DNA of 64,000 nt from assembly GCA_026018925.1 (NCBI GenBank), contig JAKSZU010000020.1, positions 42,129,102 to 42,193,101 on the forward strand, read 5' to 3'. The translations under genes and the position numbers were made by a program. The notes below the pieces were generated by a model. That model searched no databases and was not told the DNA's origin. It worked only from the letters and a program-made list of their open reading frames with translations. Below are positions 46,301 through 51,418 of this stretch, piece by piece. Every line of letters starts with the position of its first letter. Position 1 is the first letter of the stretch. The stretch is from Tupaia tana. Lineage: Eukaryota > Chordata > Mammalia > Scandentia > Tupaiidae.

Positions 46301-47306
46301 GAGACAGTGAGGCACGGGCAGATAGGTCGTCCTCTCAGGACAGCCGGGGTACTCGCAGACGGTGCAGGTAAACCCGATGCCGTGTCTGAAATAAGCTGCA
46401 GAACTTCAAGGATAAAAATTCTTCAGGCCTTGTGGAAAGAAATGAAAAGAAAACCACCTAGAAAAGCAGAACATTAACATTGATTATAAGGCAGGTACTA
46501 GACATGGAAGCTATTTTTTTATTTTTTGAGAGATTTTTGCTATAGGGCATGTGCGCTCGTCAGAAACACAGAGAGAGACAGAGAGACAGAAAGCGAGAAA
46601 TTACCCCTAGGGGGGATGGCCACACCGCAATCCCTTCTCCTCCATTCTCCTCTCGGGATCCTGGGCACGCACACACATGCACCCGGTGTGAGTTTAAGCC
46701 ACCGGGTCCGGACTCGAACTGCGGTTGACTGCATGGGAGTCCATTGACATAGCCATTACGCCAACTGCTGGTCCCTACAACAATGTTTTATTAAGTGGAT
46801 AAACATCACACGTTTTCAAGATATCATTTGCAAAATTCTCTTACATAGGCACATCCCACTTTGCAGGGGACATACCTAGAACAATGCCTTGCTCTGCTCA
46901 GGAAATAGTGATAACAGCTATTGAATATTAACAGCTGAGGAGATAAGAGAGCTACTTTATTTAACGCCTGACAATCGTACGTACGTGCTTACTTTCCAAG
47001 TGAGCACATGGCAAGGATAAATTGCCCACCAAGGTCACGCGGTTCGTTAGTGGTGAGTGAAAAGTCAAGGCTGCAGTTGCGTGCCCGCCACGCTCACGTT
47101 GTTGCCCTGCTAGCCGCTCTCTGGCCTGTGGTCACCACCCCTCACCTGCTGTGTTGTGTGCTTTTCTCTCAGTGGACGAGTGTCCGTCTGACTACACAGT
47201 TGTGCTTCCTGTGATTGGGGCCGCCCTGGCTGGGCTCTGCCTTCTGGGTGTCTGTGTCTACAGACTCCACCTGAGGCGTCAATCATCCGGATACCAGAGA
47301 CTCTGA
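13346..47306 (+). CDS. LAMP3: LAMP3 (DC-LAMP/CD208), spliced coding region of six exons
   Basis: Join 13346-13394, 20090-20808, 22728-22856, 35266-35323, 39305-39475, 47173-47306. The joined frame has no stop and gives 419 residues, against 416 in human as I remember it; every junction is GT-AG and phases agree. LAMP3 is a type I lysosomal/endosomal membrane glycoprotein of mature dendritic cells and type II pneumocytes, and is interferon- and stress-inducible (family knowledge). Visible parts: signal peptide about 1-27; Thr/Pro/Ser-rich mucin-like stem about 35-225; one membrane-proximal LAMP domain about 228-380 with four cysteines (240, 277, 342, 379), expected to pair 240-277 and 342-379; N-glycosylation sequons including N235, N269 and N294; transmembrane helix about 384-405; short basic tail ending GYQRL, a GYxx-phi lysosomal sorting signal. 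The first 375 residues plus one base can join either of two terminal exons (see 42254-42393). Confidence 0.96.
14060..14302 (-). mobile_element. tRNA-SINE inside the 34/39-bp minisatellite zone
   Basis: cttttgccacagggcacatg to accagctgctggctcc. One isolated minisatellite unit (about 14015-14055) lies on its left and the main array on its right. Confidence 0.7.
14516..15062. repeat. 34/39-bp minisatellite in LAMP3 intron 1
   Basis: About 14 units built on tgtgcacactcgggcgggcc plus ctctggctgt. Units come in two lengths, 39 bp (ending ctgtcgggacagc) and 34 bp (ending ctgtcagc). The first four units are more diverged and longer. It keeps all three + frames open, giving long but meaningless ORFs. 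Confidence 0.9.
16923..17183 (-). mobile_element. tRNA-SINE, young copy with target duplication
   Basis: Flanked by a perfect 13-bp duplication ATAAAGTGATTTT (16910-16922 and 17184-17196). Confidence 0.85.
17337..17400. repeat. (TG)n(TA)n microsatellite with T run
   Basis: About 11 TG followed by TA repeats and a T run that belongs to the adjoining SINE tail. Confidence 0.9.
17388..17636 (-). mobile_element. tRNA-SINE beside a TG/TA microsatellite
   Basis: The reverse element follows (TG)n(TA)n at 17337-17390. Ends cacttgctggcccc. Confidence 0.7.
17664..17760 (+). mobile_element. tRNA-SINE head fragment
   Basis: gaccagcagatgacataatg with box B gttcgagtcc; the 3' part is missing. Confidence 0.65.
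17770..17915 (-). mobile_element. tRNA-SINE, truncated
   Basis: The reverse tail gatttttgctataggatgca through the CT-rich body; ends before the tRNA head. Confidence 0.65.
17935..18177 (-). mobile_element. tRNA-SINE, old diverged copy
   Basis: cagagggcacatgcactgct through tggagccagccc. Confidence 0.6.
18640..18735 (-). mobile_element. 7SL-like (Alu/B1-type) SINE fragment
   Basis: Antisense Alu-like core: gcagggtctcgtggtgccat, then cttaacctccgaagtccccg and ggattacagcgcacgccctg. Short and diverged. Confidence 0.5.
19214..19469 (-). mobile_element. tRNA-SINE, long form, young
   Basis: ttttgctatagggcatgtgt to aattgctggtccc, close to consensus. Confidence 0.8.
19645..19860 (+). mobile_element. 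tRNA-SINE, diverged
   Basis: cggtgtgctggttaaggcac head, tgaaaatatgccgggcggat linker, ends near ccctgtggtaaaaaatcc. It lies about 230 bp upstream of LAMP3 exon 2. Confidence 0.55.
20090..20808 (+). CDS. LAMP3: LAMP3 coding exon 2 (mucin-like stem and start of LAMP domain)
   Basis: The acceptor tttgcag ends at 20089 and the donor GTAAGT starts at 20809. It codes residues 17-256 and ends in phase 0. It begins with the rest of the signal peptide (VILHDG), then about 190 residues very rich in Thr, Pro, Ser and Ala with repeated TT/AHTTGT/HAPGTT-type stretches, expected to be heavily O-glycosylated, and ends in the first strands of the LAMP domain ([19 protein letters not shown]). N235 is a sequon and C240 the first domain cysteine. 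The stem is shifted by small indels from the human one, as expected for a fast-evolving mucin segment. A SINE begins only about 50 bp past the donor. Confidence 0.96.
20860..21100 (+). mobile_element. tRNA-SINE just past the exon 2 donor
   Basis: gaggccagcagctgacatag to the CT-rich body; the end is replaced by the 64-bp duplication that starts at 21104. Confidence 0.7.
21104..21231. repeat. Perfect 64-bp tandem duplication
   Basis: Two copies of a segment starting ccaaggggaagggcgtggac (21104 and 21168), with no differences seen, so recent. Confidence 0.92.
21430..21484 (+). mobile_element. tRNA-SINE 3' end fragment
   Basis: ctccagcaagtgtatgtgcc followed by ctaaggcaaaaacctct and an A run. 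Confidence 0.6.
21490..21690 (+). mobile_element. tRNA-SINE, diverged
   Basis: gagggccagcccacggtcgg head, gttagagtcc box-B-like, cttgaaaaacatgctaggtg linker. Confidence 0.6.
22161..22429 (-). mobile_element. tRNA-SINE, young copy with target duplication
   Basis: Flanked by CATTCAGGTTTT on both sides (from 22154 and from 22430). Near-consensus. Confidence 0.85.
22728..22856 (+). CDS. LAMP3: LAMP3 coding exon 3 (LAMP domain)
   Basis: The acceptor gctttag ends at 22727 and the donor GTGAGA starts at 22857. It has exactly 43 codons (257-299), phase 0 at both ends, so skipping it would preserve frame. It carries sequons N269 (NAT) and N294 (NLT) and C277, the expected partner of C240. Motifs [10 protein letters not shown] and [12 protein letters not shown] are diagnostic of LAMP3. 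Confidence 0.96.
23380..23580 (+). mobile_element. tRNA-SINE whose 3' end became a minisatellite
   Basis: The diverged head gaggccagcacgtgctgcag and linker lead directly into the expanded 3'-end unit at 23580-23900. Confidence 0.65.
23580..23900. repeat. SINE-derived minisatellite, about 10 units of 30-33 bp
   Basis: Ten copies of cccagcgagcacgcgtgccc followed by a variable tctctctg/tgcg tract. The unit equals the CT-tract plus 'gcgagcacacgtgccct' end of the local tRNA SINE, and a degraded SINE body precedes it at 23380. Confidence 0.9.
24395..24547 (-). mobile_element. tRNA-SINE, short form
   Basis: aaattgctataggtcatgca to gccggcccc, with gtgggagtccagcgcc inside. Confidence 0.65.
24741..24994 (+). 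mobile_element. tRNA-SINE, young copy with target duplication
   Basis: Flanked by a perfect 12-bp AAAAGTCGCCCT (24729-24740 and 24995-25006). Confidence 0.85.
25205..25258. repeat. Pyrimidine tandem repeat of about 11 bp
   Basis: accttccccc repeated with variation; pure C/T/A strand. Confidence 0.75.
25690..25880 (+). mobile_element. tRNA-SINE, short form
   Basis: ggccggcaggcggtgtggtg head, gttcaagtcc, CT-rich body, gataataataacagtaaat end. Confidence 0.75.
25955..26506 (-). mobile_element. Older tRNA-SINE split by a younger one
   Basis: Left half 25955-26130 (reverse tail and body), right half 26413-26506 (reverse tRNA head). The younger element occupies 26131-26412. Confidence 0.8.
26131..26412 (-). 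mobile_element. Young tRNA-SINE inserted into an older copy
   Basis: Perfect 15-bp target duplication ACGCAGCATGAGTTT at 26116-26130 and 26413-26427. Confidence 0.88.
26585..26890 (+). mobile_element. tRNA-SINE with expanded CT tract
   Basis: gaggccaggaggtggtgtag head; the CT-rich part has grown into (CTCCCT)n/(CT)n at 26773-26850; ends ccctatggcaaaacc. Confidence 0.75.
26773..26850. repeat. (CT)n/(CTCCCT)n microsatellite
   Basis: An expanded CT tract inside the SINE at 26585-26890. Confidence 0.9.
27073..27338 (+). mobile_element. tRNA-SINE, young copy with target duplication
   Basis: AATTCACATGTT at 27061-27072 and 27339-27350. Near-consensus. Confidence 0.88.
27664..27920 (+). mobile_element. 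tRNA-SINE, long form
   Basis: Flanked by the near-matching atattcgagctctg and acattcaagctctg. Confidence 0.8.
28138..28403 (-). mobile_element. tRNA-SINE, young, with (TTTA)n tail
   Basis: Perfect 14-bp CTAAACCAGGGTTT at 28124-28137 and 28404-28417. The tail is a TTTA repeat (A-rich on the element strand), not pure A. Confidence 0.88.
28535..28628. repeat. Degenerate tandem repeat of about 20 bp
   Basis: Variants of gcccccactcgcagtccgac repeated about five times. Confidence 0.65.
28935..29160 (-). mobile_element. tRNA-SINE, diverged
   Basis: ggccagaggtccgtgtgctc through cgaaccgcagtcagccatgt. Confidence 0.65.
29818..30170 (-). pseudogene. Poly(A)-tailed minus-strand segment, possible retrocopy of unknown origin
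   Basis: On the minus strand about 320 bp of GC-rich sequence ends in an AATAAA (near 29861), about 25 bp of spacer and a pure A tail (29818-29832). This is the layout of a retroposed mRNA 3' end. I do not recognise the source, and a short open frame in it matches nothing I know. Alternative: the tail of an unfamiliar LTR or SINE. Confidence 0.35.
30290..30702 (-). mobile_element. LTR-like block, minus strand
   Basis: On the minus strand a G-run (ACAGGGGGGACTG) resembling a polypurine tract precedes TGTGGACAG at about 30700, and an AATAAA lies near 30335. It looks like a retroviral LTR distinct from the one at 31430-32104. No internal genes are seen beside it, so it may be a solo LTR or an older element. 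Confidence 0.4.
30877..31140 (+). mobile_element. tRNA-SINE, young copy with target duplication
   Basis: Perfect 14-bp TTAAGATGGCTCAG at 30863-30876 and 31141-31154. Confidence 0.88.
32210..32560 (-). pseudogene. Possible retroviral env C-terminal remnant
   Basis: A short minus-strand open stretch just upstream of the polypurine tract, in the place where the transmembrane-subunit end belongs. The ending (VLQQYQL) resembles gammaretroviral Env tails, but the hydrophobic anchor is eroded. Assignment rests mostly on position. Confidence 0.4.
33952..34208 (-). mobile_element. tRNA-SINE inside the retroviral pol remnant
   Basis: gttttttgctgtagggcaca to aactgctggtcccc. It splits the RT remnant. 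Part of the anticodon-arm region is deleted. Confidence 0.8.
34401..34425. repeat. Perfect 11-bp inverted repeat with 3-bp loop
   Basis: CATAGACGTGC, atg, GCACGTCTATG inside the retroviral remnant. Short hairpin potential. Confidence 0.8.
34758..35072 (+). mobile_element. tRNA-SINE with long A and (AAAAG)n tail
   Basis: Body near-consensus. Tail of about 40 A then repeated aaaag to 35072. aaaactcc flanks both ends. Confidence 0.85.
35266..35323 (+). CDS. LAMP3: LAMP3 coding exon 4 (LAMP domain)
   Basis: The acceptor ttttgcag ends at 35265 and the donor GTAAGT starts at 35324. It is a 58-bp micro-sized exon coding 300-318 ([19 protein letters not shown]) plus one base of codon 319. The YYISEVGA core is shared with human LAMP3. 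It follows a 12.4-kb intron loaded with SINEs and an endogenous retrovirus remnant. Confidence 0.95.
35404..35660 (+). mobile_element. tRNA-SINE, diverged
   Basis: agggccagctggtggtctgc head, cagttcgagtcctgggccc, ends ccccatagcaaaatg. It begins about 80 bp past the exon 4 donor. Confidence 0.7.
35683..36102 (-). mobile_element. 7SL-like (Alu/B1-type) SINE split by a tRNA SINE
   Basis: Antisense reading shows gacaggaatctcactgtcac, cttgctggggctgcagggac, the 'cgccactatgcctggccc' end and a second, similar half ending 'ccacacctggcc'. This is the B-box and pol III core pattern of 7SL-derived monomers. The tRNA SINE at 35782-35970 sits inside with a 15-bp near-identical duplication (35767-35781 and 35971-35985). 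Confidence 0.5.
35782..35970 (-). mobile_element. tRNA-SINE nested in the 7SL-like element
   Basis: Flanked by ATGCCTGGCCCTTTG and ATGCCTGGCTCTTTG, the host element sequence duplicated on insertion. Confidence 0.75.
36270..36870 (+). mobile_element. L2-like fragment
   Basis: Pieces such as gagctcctgccctgtggagc, followed by a duplication of the gaagaggtgaggtctgagca type, follow the L2 3' consensus. Diverged. Confidence 0.45.
36893..37115 (+). mobile_element. tRNA-SINE, old diverged copy
   Basis: gggggctggccatagcgtgg head; ctctggtgagtgcatgcacg end; A-rich (taaa)n tail. Confidence 0.6.
37179..37402 (+). mobile_element. tRNA-SINE, short form with long (CT)n
   Basis: ggggccaacaggtagtgtgg head; the CT tract is expanded at 37266-37338; end gaataataataaat and an A run. 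Confidence 0.75.
37266..37338. repeat. (CT)n microsatellite
   Basis: Long CT run inside a short-form SINE. Confidence 0.9.
37425..37620 (+). mobile_element. tRNA-SINE, 5' truncated
   Basis: Starts inside the tRNA part (tggttcaagtc); ends in an (ATTA)n-type tail. Confidence 0.7.
37657..37929 (+). mobile_element. tRNA-SINE, young copy with target duplication
   Basis: Perfect 14-bp AGAAGTAAATCTCC at 37643-37656 and 37930-37943. Confidence 0.87.
38040..38065. repeat. (CA)n microsatellite
   Basis: About 13 CA units in LAMP3 intron 4. Confidence 0.9.
39305..39475 (+). CDS. LAMP3: LAMP3 coding exon 5 (end of LAMP domain, before the alternative tails)
   Basis: The acceptor tttccag ends at 39304 and the donor GTAGGT starts at 39476. 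It codes residues 319-375 plus the first base of codon 376. It contains C342 ([10 protein letters not shown]) and the strongly conserved [12 protein letters not shown] motif. It ends in phase 1, G of a codon that becomes GCG (Ala) if joined to 42254 or GTG (Val) if joined to 47173. The partner of C342 is not in this exon, so a proper LAMP fold requires a downstream exon that supplies the fourth cysteine. Confidence 0.96.
40138..40380 (+). mobile_element. tRNA-SINE, long form
   Basis: gagggccagcaggtggcgta head; ctcaaaatgccaagagggga linker. Confidence 0.7.
40430..40568 (-). mobile_element. tRNA-SINE, short form
   Basis: tttgatcagagagagacgca through accaactgctggtcccc. Confidence 0.75.
40856..41270 (-). 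mobile_element. tRNA-SINE, long form, split by a short-form copy
   Basis: Body 40856-41090, head remnant 41237-41270 (catctgctggtccc). The insertion lies between them. Confidence 0.65.
41091..41236 (-). mobile_element. tRNA-SINE, short form, nested
   Basis: tttgacctgagagagagaca through ccacctgctgccccc. Confidence 0.7.
42254..42393 (+). CDS. LAMP3: Candidate alternative terminal exon of LAMP3 (LAMP1/2-like membrane anchor and tail)
   Basis: An acceptor (ttcaattgcag) precedes 42254. Joined in phase 1 to exon 5, the frame is open to TAA 42391-42393 and codes 46 residues (376-421). They start A-D-E-C, supplying the fourth LAMP cysteine (379). A charged juxtamembrane stretch follows (LSDRNRRD), then a helix about 388-409 starting IPVALG, closer in style to the LIPIAVG start of LAMP1/LAMP2 than to the usual LAMP3 helix, and the tail [12 protein letters not shown] with a GYxx-phi lysosomal signal. 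It is flanked by non-repeat sequence and has no disabling mutation. LAMP2 is known to swap such exons (9A/9B/9C). The frame stays open about 345 bp upstream of the acceptor, so the acceptor position rests on homology. No AATAAA or ATTAAA is seen in the next 600 bp, only a weak AATAGA near 42824, so 3' end formation is unproven. Alternative: an ancestral exon now rarely used. Confidence 0.72.
42790..43010 (-). mobile_element. Older SINE-like element downstream of the alternative exon
   Basis: An (AG)n body with ctcatgcacatgag, then gggactcgaaccaagatcac near its end. It resembles an older relative of the tRNA SINEs. Confidence 0.4.
43028..43296 (-). mobile_element. tRNA-SINE, long form, young
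   Basis: gttttattttctggagaggttt-type tail through atatgctggtcc, near-consensus. Confidence 0.82.
43330..43580 (+). mobile_element. tRNA-SINE, diverged
   Basis: gggacagccaggtagtatgt head; caccctatagcaaaaaaaaa tail. Confidence 0.7.
43608..43875 (+). mobile_element. tRNA-SINE, long form
   Basis: aagaccagcacagcataatg head; tgccccatagcaaaaatctc tail. Confidence 0.75.
45720..46070. mobile_element. Ancient dispersed repeat remnant (family uncertain)
   Basis: Resembles the mammalian repeat with a 'cataaatgaagtcccacagac...cttctggacgcc...' opening and a 'gggagttaggac...acacaattta' end. It is probably old L1-type 3' sequence. A related tail is seen near 58780-58930. Confidence 0.35.
46512..46777 (-). 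mobile_element. tRNA-SINE, long form
   Basis: gagatttttgctatagggca through aactgctggtccct. Confidence 0.8.
47173..47306 (+). CDS. LAMP3: LAMP3 canonical last coding exon (transmembrane helix and tail)
   Basis: The acceptor ctttctctcag ends at 47172 and TGA is at 47304-47306. It codes 376-419: VDECPSDY with C379, a transmembrane helix about 384-405, the basic tail [14 protein letters not shown], and the terminal GYQRL lysosomal sorting motif. It is the ortholog of the last exon of human LAMP3 (same VDEC..DYT start and QSSGYQR end). It shares the acceptor phase and the ending with the candidate exon at 42254, which makes the two mutually exclusive terminal exons. Confidence 0.95.
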
Positions 47307-47781
47307 AGGTTTGCCCAGGGGACACGGACGGAGCTTAGAGAATTCTCTATAACTTCCAGGATGCTGGGGACTCCCCGTACAGAACACTGGAACCCACCTT
47401 CTCCGAAAATCAAGTGAGCCATTTCTGATTTAAGTTCAAGCAGCACATCAGTGTCTAAATATTTTGGCTCATTTTGAGAAAGATTTTGTGAGCTGTTTCA
47501 GAGTATTGTCTAGTTTCTTGCAGAATATCTTTACCATTCAAAGTCAATACTTGCGATATGTTGAATTAACATAATGTAAGTCAAGCGGTATTCTCTCTGA
47601 ATTATAAACGGAAATATTCATTATAATTCATACTACCAGCGTTTGCATAAAGGACTTGATTTTACCCTTGACCTTTTCTTTTCAAAGAAAAAAATGTATC
47701 TGCTTTGTCTACCAAGCGGACTTTCAGTGCTTTTCCTATCTACGTTTTGCATGGTATCTCTTCTCCTACTTACACTTTTTT

Positions 47782-48032
47782 TTTTTTTTTTAAGTTTTTT
47801 GTCATGGGACTTGTACACTTACTGGAGAGACAGAGAGAGAGAAAGAAAGTGAGAAATCACCCCAGGGTGGGTGGCCACGCTGCAATCCCTTCTGCATTGT
47901 CCTCTCAGGATTTTGGGTGCACATGCACACGTGCCCAGAGTATTTTCCAAGCCACCAGGTCTGGGACTCAAACTGTGCCCTTGGCCACATGGGATCCTGC
48001 TGTCTTCACCACCAGGCCACCTGGCTGGCCCT
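47782..48032 (-). mobile_element. tRNA-SINE in the LAMP3 3' UTR
   Basis: agttttttgtcatgggactt through acctggctggccc. Diverged. Confidence 0.7.
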
Positions 48033-48252
48033 TGTTTTTGTTTGTTCATTTGTTTGTTTTTCCCATCAAAAACAACAGCATGTCTCAGATTGTCTAGGTA
48101 AATGTGAAACCAACAAGGAGAGGAACACAGCTGGGATGTTTTTATCTTAATGACTCCCGTCCAGAATCATGAAAGACTGAGAATTAGGTGACTACACACA
48201 AGAGAAATAAGAAAGGAACAATAGTAATAATGGCCCTTAATGATAAAACACC

Positions 48253-48465
48253 AGGACCAGCAGTTGGCGTAATGGCTACGTTGCTGGACTCCCATGTAGC
48301 CAACCATGGTTTGAGTCCCGGACCCAGTGGCTTAAACTCATGCTAGGTGCGTGCGTGCCCAAGATCCCAAGAGGAGAGTGGAGGAGAAGGGATTGCGGCG
48401 TGGCCACCCCCCCCAGGGGGTGATTTCTCACTTTCTGTCTCTCTGTCTCTGTCTTTCAGGCAGAG
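48253..48465 (+). mobile_element. tRNA-SINE in the LAMP3 3' UTR, 3' truncated
   Basis: accaggaccagcagttggcg head; stops after the CT-rich body without the usual end. Confidence 0.72.
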
Positions 48466-48999
48466 AGTAGCCACAAGGGGGGGACCTACATCCAAGCGGG
48501 AAGTTCTCCAGGAGGTATAAGATTTCTCTGTGTTTTTGTTTTTTTTAAGAAATAAGAAACACCAAAAGCATTTAACAGACACAGGAGTGCACGCAGATGA
48601 GGCAAGTGGGTTGTGGCATGGCATACCACAGAGGAGTGAAGGAAGAGGTGCCGCGCATCATACGTGTGCGCACACGTGCATGTAATCTAAAAATCCCGGG
48701 AGGGCGAAAATTGAAGGTACACACTGAGAATGTGGTGTTTTTGCTGGAAATGATGGCTATGGTAACAGCCTTGATTTGATTATTGCACTGGTCTCCGCAT
48801 CATCTACTAGTTCACTTTAAAATGGAGAGTAACCTGTCAAGAGTTTTATTCCTGCTGGTTATTGCTGCTTAAGAAAGGAACTAAGTCAGGATATTCACGG
48901 AAAAGACCACATAGCCCTAGCTTTCTATAGTAAAGGAATCATTCAAATCCACCTAGAGAACATTTGGACTTAATGTAATTGTTTCCTGAATTGTCAGTG

Positions 49000-49005
49000 A
49001 ATAAA
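49000..49005 (+). promoter_or_regulatory. LAMP3: Candidate LAMP3 polyadenylation signal AATAAA
   Basis: AATAAA about 1.7 kb after the canonical stop, followed within 40 bp by a T-rich stretch. It is the first strong signal I see downstream of the stop, but there is no transcript evidence. Confidence 0.5.
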
Positions 49006-49311
49006 CAGAATCTTGAATTGTATTAAAAGTTTTTTCTAAAAAAAACTTATTGTGGATTAATTCATGCAATTGATTTTTTTAAAGAATTATTTAATTTTAT
49101 TTATTATTATACTACATTTCTCAACTTGGTCCAGACTGACGGGATTACTACAGTTTTTCATTCCTACAGTCAACACCAAGGACTTACTAAATGCCAGGTA
49201 CTCTGGTGGGGACAGAGGTGAATAAGAAGAGGTCCCGGATTAGTCACCTATACTGATCCTACAGATAGGGACTTGCCAAGACAGAAGCTGCAAGGTTTTT
49301 TCTTTCTTTCT

Positions 49312-49845
49312 TTCTTTTTTTAGATTTTTGCCATTGGGTATGCGTGCTCTCCTGAGAGAGACAGAGAGACAGAGAGAGTGAGAATCCTCCCCAGGGGGGA
49401 TGGTCACGCTATAATCCCTTGTCCTCTATTCTCCTCTCAAGATTTCGAGCACACATATACACGCATACATGTTTTTCTTTTTATTTATTTATTTATTTGG
49501 AGAGGTTTTTGCTATAGGGCGCGTGCGTTCGCCAGAAAGACAGAGAGAGACAGAGAGATAGAAAGTGAGAAATCACCCCCTGGGAGGATGGCCACTCCAC
49601 AATCCCTTCTCCTCCATTCTCCTCTCAAGATCTTGGGCACGCACGCACACGCGCCTGGCGTGAGTTTAAGCCACTGGGTCTGGGACTCAAACTGCGGTCA
49701 ACTACCTGGGAGTCCAGTGACATAGCCATTATGCTAACCGCTGGTCCCTCCAGTGTGTTTTTCAGGCCACTAGATCCAGGACTCAAACAACAGAATCAAC
49801 CATGCGGGGTCCAGCTCCTTGACCACACACCCCTTGCTGGCTCAA
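49312..49845 (-). mobile_element. Older tRNA-SINE split by a younger one
   Basis: Left part 49312-49480 and right part 49749-49845 (tttcaggccactagatccag, ends cttgctggctc). Confidence 0.7.
49485..49748 (-). mobile_element. Young tRNA-SINE inserted into an older copy
   Basis: (TTTA)n tail at 49479-49498, near-consensus body, ends ccgctggtccc. Confidence 0.8.
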
Positions 49846-50665
49846 AGCTGCAGCATTTAATAGCCTAATCACAGAAGAGAAGTGCCAGCCCGCTGCTTCT
49901 CTGCCCTCTGCTGGCACACGGGCCATCTCTGGTAATGTGGAGAACTGCCCACGAGTGCAGACACCAGGAGAGCGAGGTACCACTGGGCACCTTGATGCCG
50001 GCTTCCACTCTCGGGGTGCTCACTGTGAAACTGGTGGCTTACTCTCTGGAGAACTCGGGCGAATCAGTTCCAGAATACATCCTAAGAAAGAGGGCTTAGC
50101 AGGAACCTATGAGAAGCGGTGAGCGCAGAGCTCTGGCCAGCCCACTGCCAGCCACGCTCCGGATTGCATCTCCCCGGGGAGCAGCCTCGCAGCCGCCAGT
50201 ACTGACGGTCTCCTGACCAGGGAGGCTGGGTGGTGGCCCACGGCTGGACAGCGCTAGGTCAGAGCTTCGCCTTTCCTCACAGCCCCCGCCCACAGCCTGC
50301 TCGCCTTTGCTTGCTCAGACAACTTCTGGCTCCTAGGAACCTTGGTCTCACTGGGCTCTCCCCCCGGACTCGAAGCCTACCTAAGACCACAGCCCACATG
50401 AAGGCCTAGATGGGCTAGGGGTCCAAATGCACAGCCCACCTTCCTGACTCGGACCTCGGTTCTCTGGGTGAGCCACGGAGGTGCCCTCCACCCACTGTGT
50501 GAACGAAGCTCGAGCCGTGAAGAGAATGGCGTGAACCTCTGCCAGGGAAAGGCTTTCGCCTCCTAACCCCTCAGACCTTCATCATCAGGTTGCCTCACTC
50601 CCGCCTGGTGGGAAAGCTTCTATTTCAGACAAATGTTGGCAGACGTGAAGAAGGATCACAATTGC

Positions 50666-50915
50666 TGGGACCGGCAATTAGCGGAATGGCTATGTCGCTG
50701 GACTCCCATATAGTCAATTGCAGTTCGAGTCCCGGACTCAGTGGCTTAAACTCATGCCGGGCGCATGTGCGTGCGTGCCCAAGATCCCGAGAGGACAATG
50801 GAGGAGAAGGGATTGTGTTGTGGCCATCCCCCCTGGGGGGTGATTTCTCGCTTTCTGTCTCTCTCTGTCTTTCTAGCAAGCACACGCGCCCTATAGAAAA
50901 ACCTCTCCAAAGAAA
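50666..50915 (+). mobile_element. tRNA-SINE, long form
   Basis: Flanked by agaaggatcacaa and agaaggattacaa, a 13-bp duplication with one mismatch. Confidence 0.83.
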
Positions 50916-51159
50916 AAAGAAGGATTACAAGTAACTGCGTTTATCTGTTTTTGCTTAAGCTGGTCTGTATAAAGAGCAAGACCAGCTATGGACAAAATGC
51001 TGAATAAACTGGTCAGACCTGAAACCTCTCCTGCTCCCCAGAGAACCTCCTACGGTCCTGGCAAGTGCCCTCGCTGGTGATGTGTTGTCTCCTCACGGCT
51101 CCGCCACCCCACATCTCCTCTCCAACTTACTAAACTGGTCCCTCCAAACTTTCTATTTT

Positions 51160-51404
51160 TCTTAGACAGGTTTCTGCTATAGGGCGTGTGCACTCGCCAA
51201 AGAGACAGAGAGACAGAAGGTGAGAAATCACCCCCCCAGGGGTGATGGCCACGCTGCAATCCCTTCTCTTCCACTCTCGTCTTGGGATCCTGGGCACGCA
51301 CGCACACACGCCCAGTGGGAGTTTAAGCCTCTGGGTCCAGGACTCGAACTGTGGTCGACTACAAAGGAGTCCAGCGACATAACCATTACGCCATCTGCTG
51401 GTCC
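51160..51404 (-). mobile_element. tRNA-SINE immediately left of the 55-bp array
   Basis: Flanked by tccctccaaac and tccctccaaat; the right copy of the duplication runs straight into the first 55-bp unit. Confidence 0.83.
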
Positions 51405-51418
51405 CGATCCCTCCAAAT

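Larger units (their letters stand above)
39476..47172 (+). other. LAMP3: LAMP3 intron 5, containing the candidate alternative terminal exon
   Basis: 7.7 kb. Holds the candidate exon (42254-42393), eight SINEs, an older SINE-like element (42790-43010), a GC-richer unique segment at about 44400-45700, and an ancient dispersed-repeat remnant (45720-46070). The other large unique stretch, 41280-42250, lies directly before the alternative exon. Confidence 0.8.
47307..49020 (+). other. LAMP3: LAMP3 3' untranslated region (inferred extent)
   Basis: Follows the canonical stop. The first good AATAAA lies at 49000-49005, giving a 3' UTR of about 1.7 kb, similar in size to what I recall for human LAMP3. 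It contains two SINEs in opposite orientations (47782-48032 minus, 48253-48465 plus) that could pair in the transcript. Confidence 0.55.
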
